From: Amyelois transitella
Taxonomy: Eukaryota > Arthropoda > Insecta > Lepidoptera > Pyralidae
Direction: 5' to 3'
Assembly: GCF_032362555.1 (NCBI RefSeq)
Contig: NC_083532.1
Coordinates: 2,555,001 to 2,619,000, forward strand
DNA length: 64,000 nt
The position numbers and the translations under genes are program-made. The notes beneath the pieces are model-generated. The model was given only the letters and a program-made list of their open reading frames with translations. It was not told the DNA's origin and did no database searches. Below are positions 25,753-36,543 of this stretch, piece after piece (within the stretch, counting starts at the first letter, position 1; every line of letters starts with the position of its first letter).

Positions 25753-26010
25753 TCATACGTACATATAGTCACGTCTATATCCCTTATGGGGTAGACAGAG
25801 CCAATAGTCCCGAAAAGACTGAATGGCCACATTCAGCTGCTCGGCTTAATGATGGTATTGAGATCCAAATAGTGACAGGTTGCTAGCCCATCGCCTAAAA
25901 AAAGAATCACAAGTATGTAAGCCTAACCCTTAGTCGCCTTTTATGATCCATGGGAAAGAAATGGAGTGGTCCTATTCTTTTTTGTATTGGTGCCGGGAAC
26001 CACACGGCAC
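25753..26010 (-). mobile_element. SINE-like element family A, reverse
   Basis: TCACGTCTATATCCCTTATG to GTGCCGGGAACCACACGGC. Confidence 0.8.
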
Positions 26011-26340
26011 ATATGTGATAGTGTGTAAGAAACCCTAGTTTATGAACTTTTAATTGATTTTAACACTTGTCAATGTGCTGTTATTTTTTTAAAGATAGGG
26101 GAGGGTCCTTATCTTATGTTCTAGGAATCATAGTTAAGTTTAGTTACATGACTTTGTGTGACCTACTGAAGTCGCGACAACCCAAGTGAAAGTACATGTG
26201 TGTAACAATACGACACTTTTACGTGAGTCATCGAATCCTCGCTTTTCTGTAGTCGGTTGGAGGTGGAGCGAATTCTTTTTGCGACGATTTCTATAAGGTC
26301 GCTATGGCAACAGAAAACAAAAACGCCAAATTGCACAGAT

Positions 26341-26700
26341 GTCTCTCCCGTGGATGTCGTAAAAGGCGACTAAGGGAAAGTCTAATAACTCGATCTGTCA
26401 CTATTTCAATCTCAATTCCATTTTGAGCCGAGTACCTGTTGGCTATCTACCCCGAAAAGGATAAAGACAATTAATGCCGTGTGGTTCCTGGCACAAATTT
26501 AAAAAAAAAGAATAGGATCACTCCATTTCATTCGCATGGATGTCATTAAAAACGACTAAGGGATGGGTTTATTAACTCATTCAATAAGGCGATGGGCTAC
26601 CAACCTGTCACTATTTGAATCTTCATTCCATCATTAAGCCAAACAGCTGAACGTGGCCTGGCTCTGTCTACCCCGCGAGGGATATAGACGTGATTATATG
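26341..26700 (+). mobile_element. Two SINE family A copies, second hit by the Ty3 element
   Basis: A truncated copy (26341-26470) precedes a near-complete one (26475-26700). The second ends GACGTGATTATATG and is cut at the left edge of the Ty3 element; its tail resumes after 33576 as TATGTATGAG. Confidence 0.7.
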
Positions 26701-27269
26701 TGTCAGATAGCTTACTAAAAGTGATTAGTGTTTAAGCAAAAGAAAAACAGCTATATTTCATTATCTGATTTATTAAACTGATTTATTTAATTAAACAAAT
26801 CTAAGCACAAGCTTAATTCAAATTTTACAGATGTTATAATTCCATAAAATTATAGCAACAGCAAAATATAATATTATTATTACAGCGATTAAAATAACGT
26901 GATCAAAATAAAACGACTCACCAAGTATTGCGGCTCCGATGCGCACAGTCTGACAACTCCGAAACAAATGACACTCGGTCGGTGCGCTCTTGGCTTTAAA
27001 TAGTGTGACGTAAACAACAAGATGGCGCCTGACAGAGTGTCATCGTTTCACAACTGTTTTGATTTTGAATATGTATATTGTTTAAAACAAGTTTATTTTA
27101 TTACAATAAATTACGAAAATAAATTAATTAAAATGAAACTAAAAACTGCCTTGCATAATGAATGGGAATAAGGTGTTTGTGAAACATCATAGACTTTTAA
27201 ACAATGATTATTTACATGTTTAATTAGGCTTTAATTAAATATAATGCGATATGCATGTTTATGCTAACA
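26701..27269 (-). repeat. 3' LTR of the full-length Ty3/gypsy element
   Basis: 569 bp, apparently identical to 33008-33576. The adjacent purine stretch is short (AGGATGG...GAA), a weak polypurine tract. Confidence 0.92.
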
Positions 27270-27354
27270 GATTCGGCCATCCTAATGTAAGTGTGTCCTT
27301 ACACTTAAGCCTAATTTATTTCTAGATTTAAATTAATAATATTAGTACAAAATA

Positions 27355-27697
27355 CAGGCCTCAAAGTCCTGTTAACAATATTACAGGCCTCATTGTCCTG
27401 TTTACAATATGACAGGCCTCATTGTCCTGTTTACAATATTACAGGCCTCATTGTCCTGTTTACAATATGACAGGCCTCATTGTCCTGTTTAAATATATTT
27501 CAGGCCCCATTGTCCTGTTTTACATATTTCAGGCCCCATTGTCCTGTTTTGTAATATTTCAGGCCCCATTGTCCTGTTTTACATATTTCAGGCCCCATTG
27601 TCCTGTTTTGTAATATTTCAGGCCCCATTGTCCTGTTTTATAATATTTCAGGCCTCATTGTCCTGTTTTATAATATTTCAGGCCCCATTGTCCTGAT
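27355..27697. repeat. Minisatellite, 12 units of 29-30 bp
   Basis: Units start CAGGCC(T/C)CATTGTCCTGTTT followed by 9-10 AT-rich bases. Successive units differ by a few changes. The array sits in the element's 3' untranslated region. The spacing is head to tail with no spacers, so it is not a CRISPR array. Confidence 0.93.
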
Positions 27698-27843
27698 TGC
27701 AGACCCCATTGTTCTGCGTTAAAAAAATAAATAAAACAACATGCAAATTAATCAGATTCCTGACTGCAGACCCCATTGTTCTGCGTTATTGAAAAAAAAT
27801 AAAATAATAATAATTAAAACAACATGCAAATTAATCAGATTCC
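27698..27843. repeat. Tandem duplication spanning the gag-pol stop codon
   Basis: Two units of about 65 and 80 bp, each with GCAGACCCCATTGTTCTGCG and ACATGCAAATTAATCAGATT. The unit nearest the gene contains the final codons and stop; the other is a copy of that end outside the gene. Confidence 0.85.
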
Positions 27844-30800
27844 TCCTCACTCAGGATGTTATCATTGGGTCTTGAAAAATTTAACCATGGCTTTAATTTG
27901 TCAATCGCGACAACCGTGGAATATTTTTTGTTACCTTTTCTAGTCAAAGGAGTGTCTTCTATTTGATACCTATCATGATCATAAGCTTTAGTAATTTTAT
28001 AAGGGCCTTGAAATTTTGGAACTAGTTTTTTACTGTTGCCCGTCGCTGGGACCTGCCGTTCTACTCTAACTAAGTCACCTTCTTTAAATTGAATAGGCTC
28101 ACACCTAGTTTTATCATACCTCTCCTTTTGTTGCTGTTGTGACTTTTTTACAAAGGCACTTATTTCATTCCTAATACTACTTAAGTCCAATTCTTCATTA
28201 ATTGTAATGCCATCATCTATGGCAGTTAGTAATTTATTGTCACTTGGACCTTTTGGTCTAACACCGAAAAGTGCTTCTGCCGGAGTTCTATTAATACCTT
28301 TATTAAGGGTATTATTTATACCCCATTGAACTTCCGGCAAGTAGTCTTCCCATTTACTTTCGGATGTCCCTACGCATTTTGCCGTTAATGAGTCTACAAT
28401 AACTTTATTGTAACGTTCAACCTGACCGTTTGCCCTAGGGGTTGCTACAGCATTGAGAACGTGATTGATTCCTTTTTCTATTATAAAAGCTTTAAATGAG
28501 TCGCTCGTAAACGAAGTTCCCCGATCCGAAATTATTCTACGTGGTACACCAAAAATGCCTAAATATTCTCGCAATATCTTTATAGTTGAACTAGTTTTAG
28601 TATTCCGAACTGCTCTCAAGTAAATAAACCGCGTAAATGCATCAATTATTACTAATATATAAATATTACCCTTTGTGCTCTTGACAAAGGGGCCCACGTG
28701 GTCTAGATGCACAGTATCAAAAGGTTGGCTGACTTTTTCGATTGGGTTTAGGAATCCGGGGTTTTTTCCAGCAACGGCTTTTGAATATGCGCACTCTAAA
28801 CAAGACGTAACATACTTTTTAATGAATCGCCTCATTTTCGGGAACCAAAAATGGAGCTTAACTTTCTCGAGGGTTTTATCTAAGGCGAAATGGCCTATGT
28901 CGTCGTGATTTTGTTTCACCACTTGCCACCGAACGCCCTTAGGCACAACCCACCTATCAACATCGGGAGTGATTCTAAAAAGCTTACCGTTTTTTAACTT
29001 ATAATAATTTTTAATATCCGTAATATCCTCTAAATTTGGATCATTTAAAACACCAATGATTCGTTGAATTTCCGAATCCGCGTTTTGAACTGTCGTTATC
29101 CAATCAGATTCAGACACATGATATATGGAATGTTCAATAGTTTTATTTTCCTTTGGTGGGTTGCGGCTCAGAGCATCTACGTGACTCATGGAAACTCCTG
29201 CTCTATATTCTATGCTAAAGTCAAAATCTTGCATGAAAGTCCACCATCGGGCTACACGTGGCAACATGTCTCGTTTCGAAAATGTAGCTCTTAAAGAGTT
29301 ACAATCGGTAACAACTTTAAATGTAATCCCTACAAGATAAACTCTGAATTTTTGAAAGGATGCTACAACCGCGAGAGTTTCCAAGTCATAGGAAGTGTAG
29401 TTTTGTTCCTCGGGTGTAGTTTGTCGACTAAAGTAGGCTATCGGTCTTAATTTAGAATGTTCATCTTTTTGAAGCAGAATCCCAGCAATACCTATCTTGC
29501 ACGCATCGGTATGGAGTTCAGTAGCTGCATTTACGTTATACAATGCTAAAATAGGTTTCTGTACTAATTTGTCTTTCAAAGTTTGAAATGATTTTTGCTG
29601 CTCCTCATTCCATACCCATGGTGCATCCTTTCTGAGGAGTTGAGTTAGTGGTTTAGCAAGTATAGAGAAGCCTTGTACGAATCGTCTGAAAAAACTAGCC
29701 AACCCAAGGAACTGTCTGACATTGTGTTGGTTTTTAGGTGTGGGGAAATTTTCTACTGCGTAAATTTTCTTTGCTCCTGGCTTTATACCATCAGCCGAAA
29801 TTTCAAAACCTAAATAATCCACAGAATGTGCAAAGAAATTACATTTCTTTAATTTTAACGTAAGACCAGCATCAGCTAAAACTTGCAATACTAATTCTAA
29901 ACGATCTAATTCTTCTGAAATACTAGTTGATGGTATAATAATATCGTCTAGGTATGCCAAAGCTTCCTTATAGCGTAGGCTACCGAGAACCTGATGCATT
30001 ATTCTTTGAAAAGTGGCTGGGGCATTTGCCAAACCGAAGGGCATCCTATTAAATTCAAAATGCCCTTCTGGCGTGACGAAAGCAGTTTTGTATTTATCAT
30101 TTTCGGAAACTGAAATTTGATAATAGCCAGAAGCCAAATCAAGGGTTGTGAAAAAGGTGTTTCCTGAAAGTACATCTAGCTGGTCATCAATCAAGGGCAT
30201 CGGATAGTTTTCCTTTATAGTCTTTTTATTCAGTGCACGGTAGTCAACGCATAACCTATAGTCTCCAGTTTTTTTTTTAACTAGAACAATCGGGCTAGAG
30301 TATGAGGAAGTAGAGGGTCTTATTATATTATTTTCTAATAACTCATGAATCATTTCCCTTACAACTTCTTTTTCTTTCACAGCTAGCCGGTATGGTCTAT
30401 ATACGACTGGGTCATTATCTTGTAGGGAAATAGTCATATTCGATACTTGACAATTACCCAATTCCGACAAAGAGAAAGCAAAACAATTACGGAATCTGTT
30501 TAGTAGTCCTAAAAGGTTGTTAACTGTAGACTCATTTAAATTATCATCTAGATTTAAATCTGATTTCGTTATTAAGCTAGTTTGCTGTAGACGGTTTTGG
30601 GTTGATACACGGAGTACGTTCCTCTTTACCTCTTCAAGAGCTATTTTCCCACGAGCGACTAGATGATCTTTATCAAAATGTAATGTTCCTGTACTTATAC
30701 CATTGATGATAATCTCACCTTCACCAGCGTCATTGAATCGATAAATACCGTTCAGAATACAATAACATACATTACTTTTATATCTAATACCACCTTCAAT

Positions 30801-32783
30801 AAACAACACCCCAGTAAATGTTGGTCTAGTATATACTTTTACTATAGTTGGGCCAGATATTGTAAAAGATTCGAAACAATGTAAATTAATCTTATCTGGG
30901 TTTTCAAAATAGGAAAAATTTTGAAATATATCAAAGCGGTCGCTTGTTTTATATATAAGAATGTGTGATTGTTCGGTGAACGTTTGACCAATCATCAATG
31001 GTACTTGCATAACATTATCCGGGACCAAAAGCAGCTCCGTATCTGCCCCAACACCGTCAATTTGGACAAATGCAGTGATTCTTCCTAAGACTTGCACAAT
31101 GGAATTACCAAACCCTTTCAAAACTGGCAAGTTATCAAAATCAATCGTTTCAATATTTAATTTTGCTAAATACGACGCTTTTAGCATGGAACAATCACTG
31201 CCAAGGTCTATGAACGCTTCTATCGGAACATTGTTGACTAAAGCTTGTTTTTGAAACTTTTTACTTGAAACTTCATCAAAACTAACTCTATTTACGGATT
31301 TCTCAGTACTAGATATATTAAGATAGCATTTATCAGTTTCATGTCCTATTCGTAAGCATTTTGTACATTTTCTAATGGGTAAACTACATTGGCTTACTAT
31401 GTGACCTTCCGTCTTACAGTTAGCGCAACGAATAATTTTTCTCTTGTACGAAGTTGATTGAGTTTGGTTATTTGGCTGAGAGTTATCAAGTTTTTGTAGA
31501 TGCGGTTTATTATTAAAACGTCTATCACTATTAAGTTTAATGTTACGGGAATTTCTTAAATAAGTAAGAAGCTTATCTAAGTCATCAAACTGTGCTGCTT
31601 CAGCACTTAGTCTAATGGCACGATCATCGATACCATGTAGAACACATTCTACAGCTCTTTTGCCGGTTATAGAACACCTATTGATTAAGGCAATCTTATC
31701 ATAAAAATATTCGTCTAACGGATCTCCAAATTTAGCGCGCCTAGCAAGCATGTCGCTCAACATTTGACCATAATTTTCGTCAGATGGAAATGCCGTAAGT
31801 AACTTAGACTGCCACTCTTTCCAGGTAAAAAGGACGGAAGGTAGGCCTTCATACCATATTTTAGCAACACCTTTTAGTTTAGGGAGAGCATAATGTATTA
31901 TTTGCCTATCAGACCATCCGTATATAATTGCGCATTCATTAACTTTATGAAGCCACATGGCCATTGTTTGCCCTTTTCCCGCAGGATCGAACTCGGGTAC
32001 TGTATTGTTCAAGGAACTTATTTTATCAGGATTGGGAGTTATTGACTTTAGTGCTTCTACTAACAAATTAAAGGTATTACTATCTGCAGTTACAGTAGGT
32101 TTTGGTAAGATAGCACTCACCTGCTCAACATCGCTGCAATCGCGATTGGGAGGCCTCTGGCCCTGTTGTGATATACGCGTTTCGCGGCTGAAAGGCTGCT
32201 GTGACGACCGCAGCTCAGGGCTTTCAGACCGCTGTAGGGCTAGCCACAACCGGCTACGGGACCGCCGTGGCGATCGTTGCGCCCGACCTTGTGACCGCTG
32301 TGATGACCGCGTGTGGGGGCTTCGAGGCTGCATGTGGCGGCTACGAGACCGCGTGCGATGGCTTCGAGACCGCGTGCGGTGGCTTCTTCTTCGGGTGTGT
32401 CGGCTTCGTGATCTCGTGTGGCGGCTTCGAGAAGGCGTGCGCTGGTTTCGAGACGGCGTGTGCCTTCTTCGAGACCGCGCGTGGTGGCTTCTAGACCGGT
32501 GTCTACGCTGCTCATGGTCTTGCAACAGCTGCCTGTAGACTTGGGACCGCTGATCACGGCCGCAAGTCCCCTTTTCGTCCCTTTGAGACCGTTGCTCGCG
32601 GGACCGGACCTGCTGTTCGTTGTTTTGGGGCCGCTGTGGCGACCGTAGCTCATGGTCTCGTTGCGGAGATCGCACATTCAATAAGGAGTGGGGGCTATTG
32701 CCCGCTGCTTGAGAACCACATGGCAGTATAGGGGATTTGGAACTATCCATTGTTAATCTGAGAATATAAAACAATTCAGGCAA
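27831..32783 (-). CDS. Gag-pol polyprotein of Ty3/gypsy retrotransposon
   Basis: 1650 codons without a stop. Domains in order: Arg/Ser-rich leader (about residues 40-190); capsid-like region (about 275-410, KIWYEGLPSVLFTWKEW); two CCHC zinc knuckles (about 450-490, CANCKTEGHIVSQC and CTKCLRIGHETDKC); aspartic protease (FIDLGSDCSML near 530); reverse transcriptase (CVDYRALNKKT, YLDD near 946); RNase H (HTDACKIGIAGILLQ); integrase with an HHCC finger (about 1310), catalytic D (LDHVGPF), D (ISDRGTSF) and E (NGQVERYN), and a GPY/F module (KFQGPYKI near 1593). Gag and Pol share one frame. The methionine at residue 12 (MDSSKS) is an alternative start. No chromodomain and no envelope. All catalytic residues I looked for are present, so it may be active. 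Confidence 0.95.
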   Translation of the reverse strand: MPELFYILRLTMDSSKSPILPCGSQAAGNSPHSLLNVRSPQRDHELRSPQRPQNNEQQVRSREQRSQRDEKGTCGRDQRSQVYRQLLQDHEQRRHRSRSHHARSRRRHTPSRNQRTPSRSRHTRSRSRHTRRRSHRTRSRSHRTRSRSRHMQPRSPHTRSSQRSQGRAQRSPRRSRSRLWLALQRSESPELRSSQQPFSRETRISQQGQRPPNRDCSDVEQVSAILPKPTVTADSNTFNLLVEALKSITPNPDKISSLNNTVPEFDPAGKGQTMAMWLHKVNECAIIYGWSDRQIIHYALPKLKGVAKIWYEGLPSVLFTWKEWQSKLLTAFPSDENYGQMLSDMLARRAKFGDPLDEYFYDKIALINRCSITGKRAVECVLHGIDDRAIRLSAEAAQFDDLDKLLTYLRNSRNIKLNSDRRFNNKPHLQKLDNSQPNNQTQSTSYKRKIIRCANCKTEGHIVSQCSLPIRKCTKCLRIGHETDKCYLNISSTEKSVNRVSFDEVSSKKFQKQALVNNVPIEAFIDLGSDCSMLKASYLAKLNIETIDFDNLPVLKGFGNSIVQVLGRITAFVQIDGVGADTELLLVPDNVMQVPLMIGQTFTEQSHILIYKTSDRFDIFQNFSYFENPDKINLHCFESFTISGPTIVKVYTRPTFTGVLFIEGGIRYKSNVCYCILNGIYRFNDAGEGEIIINGISTGTLHFDKDHLVARGKIALEEVKRNVLRVSTQNRLQQTSLITKSDLNLDDNLNESTVNNLLGLLNRFRNCFAFSLSELGNCQVSNMTISLQDNDPVVYRPYRLAVKEKEVVREMIHELLENNIIRPSTSSYSSPIVLVKKKTGDYRLCVDYRALNKKTIKENYPMPLIDDQLDVLSGNTFFTTLDLASGYYQISVSENDKYKTAFVTPEGHFEFNRMPFGLANAPATFQRIMHQVLGSLRYKEALAYLDDIIIPSTSISEELDRLELVLQVLADAGLTLKLKKCNFFAHSVDYLGFEISADGIKPGAKKIYAVENFPTPKNQHNVRQFLGLASFFRRFVQGFSILAKPLTQLLRKDAPWVWNEEQQKSFQTLKDKLVQKPILALYNVNAATELHTDACKIGIAGILLQKDEHSKLRPIAYFSRQTTPEEQNYTSYDLETLAVVASFQKFRVYLVGITFKVVTDCNSLRATFSKRDMLPRVARWWTFMQDFDFSIEYRAGVSMSHVDALSRNPPKENKTIEHSIYHVSESDWITTVQNADSEIQRIIGVLNDPNLEDITDIKNYYKLKNGKLFRITPDVDRWVVPKGVRWQVVKQNHDDIGHFALDKTLEKVKLHFWFPKMRRFIKKYVTSCLECAYSKAVAGKNPGFLNPIEKVSQPFDTVHLDHVGPFVKSTKGNIYILVIIDAFTRFIYLRAVRNTKTSSTIKILREYLGIFGVPRRIISDRGTSFTSDSFKAFIIEKGINHVLNAVATPRANGQVERYNKVIVDSLTAKCVGTSESKWEDYLPEVQWGINNTLNKGINRTPAEALFGVRPKGPSDNKLLTAIDDGITINEELDLSSIRNEISAFVKKSQQQQKERYDKTRCEPIQFKEGDLVRVERQVPATGNSKKLVPKFQGPYKITKAYDHDRYQIEDTPLTRKGNKKYSTVVAIDKLKPWLNFSRPNDNILSEEESD

Positions 32784-33007
32784 AGCATCTGTTCTAAAAT
32801 ATCTTAGTGATTCTTATTTATATTAATAGTTTACTTATCAGTTAAGATTTAGCATTTCAAAATTATATTTCTGAAATTGATGAAATCAACCAAAATGAAA
32901 CAAATACTCTGCTCTTTCTGTTATCGAGCTGTTATAAATGCAAAAAGTTACACAGAGACAAAAAAAAGAAAAAAAAAAAATATCGTCCTCTCATCCCACT
33001 TCTGATA

Positions 33008-33576
33008 TGTCAGATAGCTTACTAAAAGTGATTAGTGTTTAAGCAAAAGAAAAACAGCTATATTTCATTATCTGATTTATTAAACTGATTTATTTAATTA
33101 AACAAATCTAAGCACAAGCTTAATTCAAATTTTACAGATGTTATAATTCCATAAAATTATAGCAACAGCAAAATATAATATTATTATTACAGCGATTAAA
33201 ATAACGTGATCAAAATAAAACGACTCACCAAGTATTGCGGCTCCGATGCGCACAGTCTGACAACTCCGAAACAAATGACACTCGGTCGGTGCGCTCTTGG
33301 CTTTAAATAGTGTGACGTAAACAACAAGATGGCGCCTGACAGAGTGTCATCGTTTCACAACTGTTTTGATTTTGAATATGTATATTGTTTAAAACAAGTT
33401 TATTTTATTACAATAAATTACGAAAATAAATTAATTAAAATGAAACTAAAAACTGCCTTGCATAATGAATGGGAATAAGGTGTTTGTGAAACATCATAGA
33501 CTTTTAAACAATGATTATTTACATGTTTAATTAGGCTTTAATTAAATATAATGCGATATGCATGTTTATGCTAACA
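33008..33576 (-). repeat. 5' LTR with candidate promoter
   Basis: 569 bp. In the element's sense it has a TATA-like CTATTTAAAGCC, then about 80 bp later ACTTGGTGAGTCG, which matches a 5' splice donor. AATAAA-type signals also occur. Promoter and donor use are inferred. Confidence 0.85.
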
Positions 33577-33808
33577 TATGTATGAGTGACGTTATCTAAT
33601 AGCGTCGGTTACGGTTAAGGGAACGGAGTTAACGTTATCTAAAATAACACTCCCATGAATATGAAGCCATTCCCTTGATAGACTTGTACTGTACAGTCTG
33701 CGCGGGAGCAACCGGCACACACATTTTTTCTCCTCGCTACCAGACGAATGTGTCTATTTCCTTTGTCGTCTTTTACGACATTTATGAGAAATAAATAAAT
33801 AAATATAT

Positions 33809-34020
33809 ACGGGACAAATTACACAGATTGAGTTAGCCTCGAAGTAAGTTCGAGACTTGTGTTACGAGATACTAACTCAACGATACTATATTTTTATAAT
33901 AAATACTTATCTATATAGATAAACATCCAAGACCCAGGCCAATCAGAAAAAGTTCTTTTCTCATCATGCCCTGGCCGGGATTCGAACCCAGGACCTCTGG
34001 TGTCACAGAAATAGATGTAG
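33809..34020 (-). mobile_element. tRNA-derived SINE family B, reverse
   Basis: Body ACACAGATTGAGTTAGCC to the B box in reverse, GGGATTCGAACCCAGGACC. The A-box end is lost at about 34020. Confidence 0.75.
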
Positions 34021-34440
34021 TGATCCTAAAGTACCTTAAACCACACGGCGTGTTACGTTATAAAGGTCAATACACACTAAATGTATGTCATCGACCGATG
34101 CGAGTCAGTTTCCATTTTATTATGTCAATGCGTTTTTAATGACTTTGGATGACTTTGTCTGAGAATTTTTGGGAACCATGTTTTTGGGTTTATGGTAGGT
34201 CAAGAGATATAGTTAAATATATACATTTTGTTGGGTAACAACAACTATTATACCATTTTGTAGGGTCAAATAGCCGTGTGGTTTACGCTACTACACTATT
34301 GACATCATTTAGTGATTCCTGTATCATATTTTGAAAATAAATCTAGTTCTATTTAGATAAGGTCCACTTTATCTTTTTTTAAATGGATGTCGTAATAGAT
34401 AACTAAGGGAATTGACACATTTGTAATAGCACATAAGGAT
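34021..34440. other. Unassigned sequence
   Basis: No repeat landmark or coding evidence, apart from a degenerate scrap of family A near 34380-34410 (GGATGTCGTAATAGATAACT). Confidence 0.35.
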
Positions 34441-34930
34441 TCCCTGCAATGGTGCCGTGTGGATTTCAGCACCAATAAATAATAAAAAGCCGTCTTGTAT
34501 GACATATATCCATACGTAAAATAAGTCCACTCCATCTCTTTCCCACGGATTTTGTAAAAGGCGACTAAGGAATATGTTTATAAACATGGGATTTTTCTTT
34601 TAGGCGATGCGCTAGCAACCTGTATCTATTTGTATCTCAATTCTATCATTAAGTCAAACAGCTGAACGTGGCTTATCGGTCTTAGCCTTATCAGTATTTT
34701 TATCACGTTACTTTTTAATTCCCACGAAAAGGGGAATTTTATTTAAAAGCAGTCGGAGCTGCGGGCAAACATACACACATACATATAGTCACGTCTATAT
34801 ATCTATAGGATGGTATGGCTTTATGATGGAATTGAGATTCAAATAGTGACAGGTTGCTAGCCCATCGCCTTACAAGAAGAATCCCAAGTTTATTAGCCTT
34901 TCCCTTAGTTGCCTTTTACGATATCCACGG
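34441..34930. mobile_element. Two SINE family A copies in opposite orientation
   Basis: 34453-34690 is a forward copy (GCCGTGTGGATTTCAGCACC ... GAACGTGGCTTATCGGTCTT). 34776-34925 is a reverse copy (CATATAGTCACGTCTATAT ... GTTGCCTTTTACGATATCCA). Confidence 0.65.
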
Positions 34931-34990
34931 TAAAGTTGTACCACACGACACATTCATACATTAGACATCAACGCGTTTCTTGTGCAATGT

Positions 34991-35315
34991 TTTTTCTACT
35001 GATGGTTACACCCTTACCTCTCTGGAGAGGAGTCCGGGGTTCAATTTTAGATCATGATCTTGGATTGGCTAAGTCAGGTTTTACAGGAAGCGACCTCCGC
35101 AACCTTCGCAGGGTAACCTAACCAGTATTTGATCGATCGTGGTTGCACATCCAGTTGCCTGAATGTGCAGGATTCCTCACGATGTTTTCCCTCACCGTAG
35201 GAGCATCAGTTATTCAAATTAATGTACATAACTTCGATAATAGACATTGGTTCATGGCCGGGGTGGGATTCGAACCTCGGAACTCGGCACCTTACCGACT
35301 CGACCAGTGACGCTT
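34991..35315 (-). mobile_element. SINE family C, reverse, with tRNA-like head
   Basis: CTCTCTGGAGAGGAGTCCGG, GTTGCCTGAATGTGCAGG, then GGTGGGATTCGAACCTCGG and CGACTCGACCAGTGACGCT. Confidence 0.75.
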
Positions 35316-35639
35316 GAAATTTGTATGTTTCTCTTTCTCGTAAAATCGACTTCACAGATTTTAATAAAACTATACAAAACATACATACATATATCTTATA
35401 CACTAAACATCAAAGTAAGCATAGCTTACTATAAATAATGTATTTACGAAGAAACACGATTAGGTTCGAAATGAAAATTATTATTATATTTTTTCTGATT
35501 TCTACCCTGAGACCTAAGACCTAAGACTGGTTTAGGTTTACGGACTAGATAGCACGCGCGACGCCTTTTTTATCGCGCGAAGAACTATCGCTGTCCCGAT
35601 TCATGTCATAATAAAAAGCGAAATAGCGACCCAGCGGAG

Positions 35640-36110
35640 GCAGGCTAGTATATACATACATACATAAAATTACGCCTCTTTCCCGGAGGGGTAGGCAGAG
35701 ACTATCTCTTTCCACTTGCCACAATCTCTGCATACTTCCTTCGCTTCATCCACATTCATAACTCTCTTCATGCAAGCTCGGCGGTTTCGGGTACTTTTGG
35801 CAGGCTAGTAATAATCCGAATTTATGTTTTGTGCAATGTAACGCCATCTATTAGTGTTCTATGAAGTTAAAAATTTGATTGAGAAGATGAAATCATACAA
35901 GTTTGAGTCAAGTTACTCGCGTATAACTTATCTAAAAGTTACTAACAGATGGCCTTATAAATAAACCTGTTACCTTATCCTATAGATACATACACCACGT
36001 CTCTTTCTAGAAGGATAGGTAGGTAGAAACCACAATTTGTACTTGCCACAATTCTTACATACTTCTATATATTGTCATACAAGCTATATAAGCTTGTAAC
36101 GTCATGAAAT
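35640..36110 (-). repeat. LINE 3'-tail fragments (family D), reverse
   Basis: 35646-35805 is a good copy (TCCCGGAGGGGTAGGCAGAG ... GGCGGTTTCGGGTACTTTTG). 35995-36110 is a decayed one (CACGTCTCTTTCTAGAAGG). Confidence 0.6.
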
Positions 36111-36224
36111 CACCTGGGTTATGCAACGGTGAATTGTTTTTGACATTATTTGGTTGATAAGTAAAAAATCACTCGGCTTAAAGTTTGCCATTAGCATCAC
36201 TTCATCCCTTTATTGCATCATTAT

Positions 36225-36510
36225 AAAGTCCCCCTACTTTTTTGTATGTATGTGCTAATATCGGAAAGTTGTGGACGGATTTCGTTACTGGTTGAAATGT
36301 TGGAAAAGAGGGTTTTCTGAGGAAATTTTTAAACTTTAAAAAACTAACTTTTTCGCAGGGCTTCGCTCCCCTGGGAAAATAAAAAGAGTAGCCCTATATC
36401 ACTCCTGAAGGTCTATTATGTGCCAAATTTCGTGAAAATCAGTCAAGTAATTTTTCGAGTTTATTCATTACAAACATACAAAAATACAAATCTATTCATT
36501 AATAGTGTGG
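36225..36510. repeat. Interspersed repeat in the 5' intron of the protease gene
   Basis: Contains GGGCTTCGCTCCCCTGGG, GCCAAATTTCGTGAAAATC and TCATTACAAACATAC, landmarks of a common insect retroposon type. A related piece lies at 48690-48835. Confidence 0.45.
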
Positions 36511-36543
36511 ATGTGGATTAACCTTGTATTTCTCTTGTTTCAG

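Larger units (their letters stand above)
26701..33576 (-). mobile_element. Full-length Ty3/gypsy LTR retrotransposon
   Basis: A 6.9-kb element with two 569-bp LTRs (TG...CA) that I could not distinguish by eye and a 4-bp target duplication TATG (26697-26700, 33577-33580). Just inside the 5' LTR (32993-33007) the element's sense strand reads TATCAGAAGTGGGAT, complementary to the acceptor end of a typical tRNA-Leu apart from one base, and fits as the primer binding site. Between the stop codon and the 3' LTR lies a 12-unit minisatellite. One long gag-pol frame and no env frame. The tRNA-Leu primer and the RT/integrase style point to the Mdg3/Micropia side of Ty3/gypsy, but that is a weak inference. 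It appears intact and young. Confidence 0.93.

Noticed and set aside
27355..27697. Regular repeats that could suggest a CRISPR array
   Set aside because: Units are head to tail without unique spacers, vary in sequence, and lie in a eukaryotic retrotransposon UTR.
31957..32538. Open frame of 193 codons on the plus strand
   Set aside because: Antisense shadow of the Arg/Ser-rich Gag leader; Leu/Arg/Gly-biased composition is the complement of RS codons.
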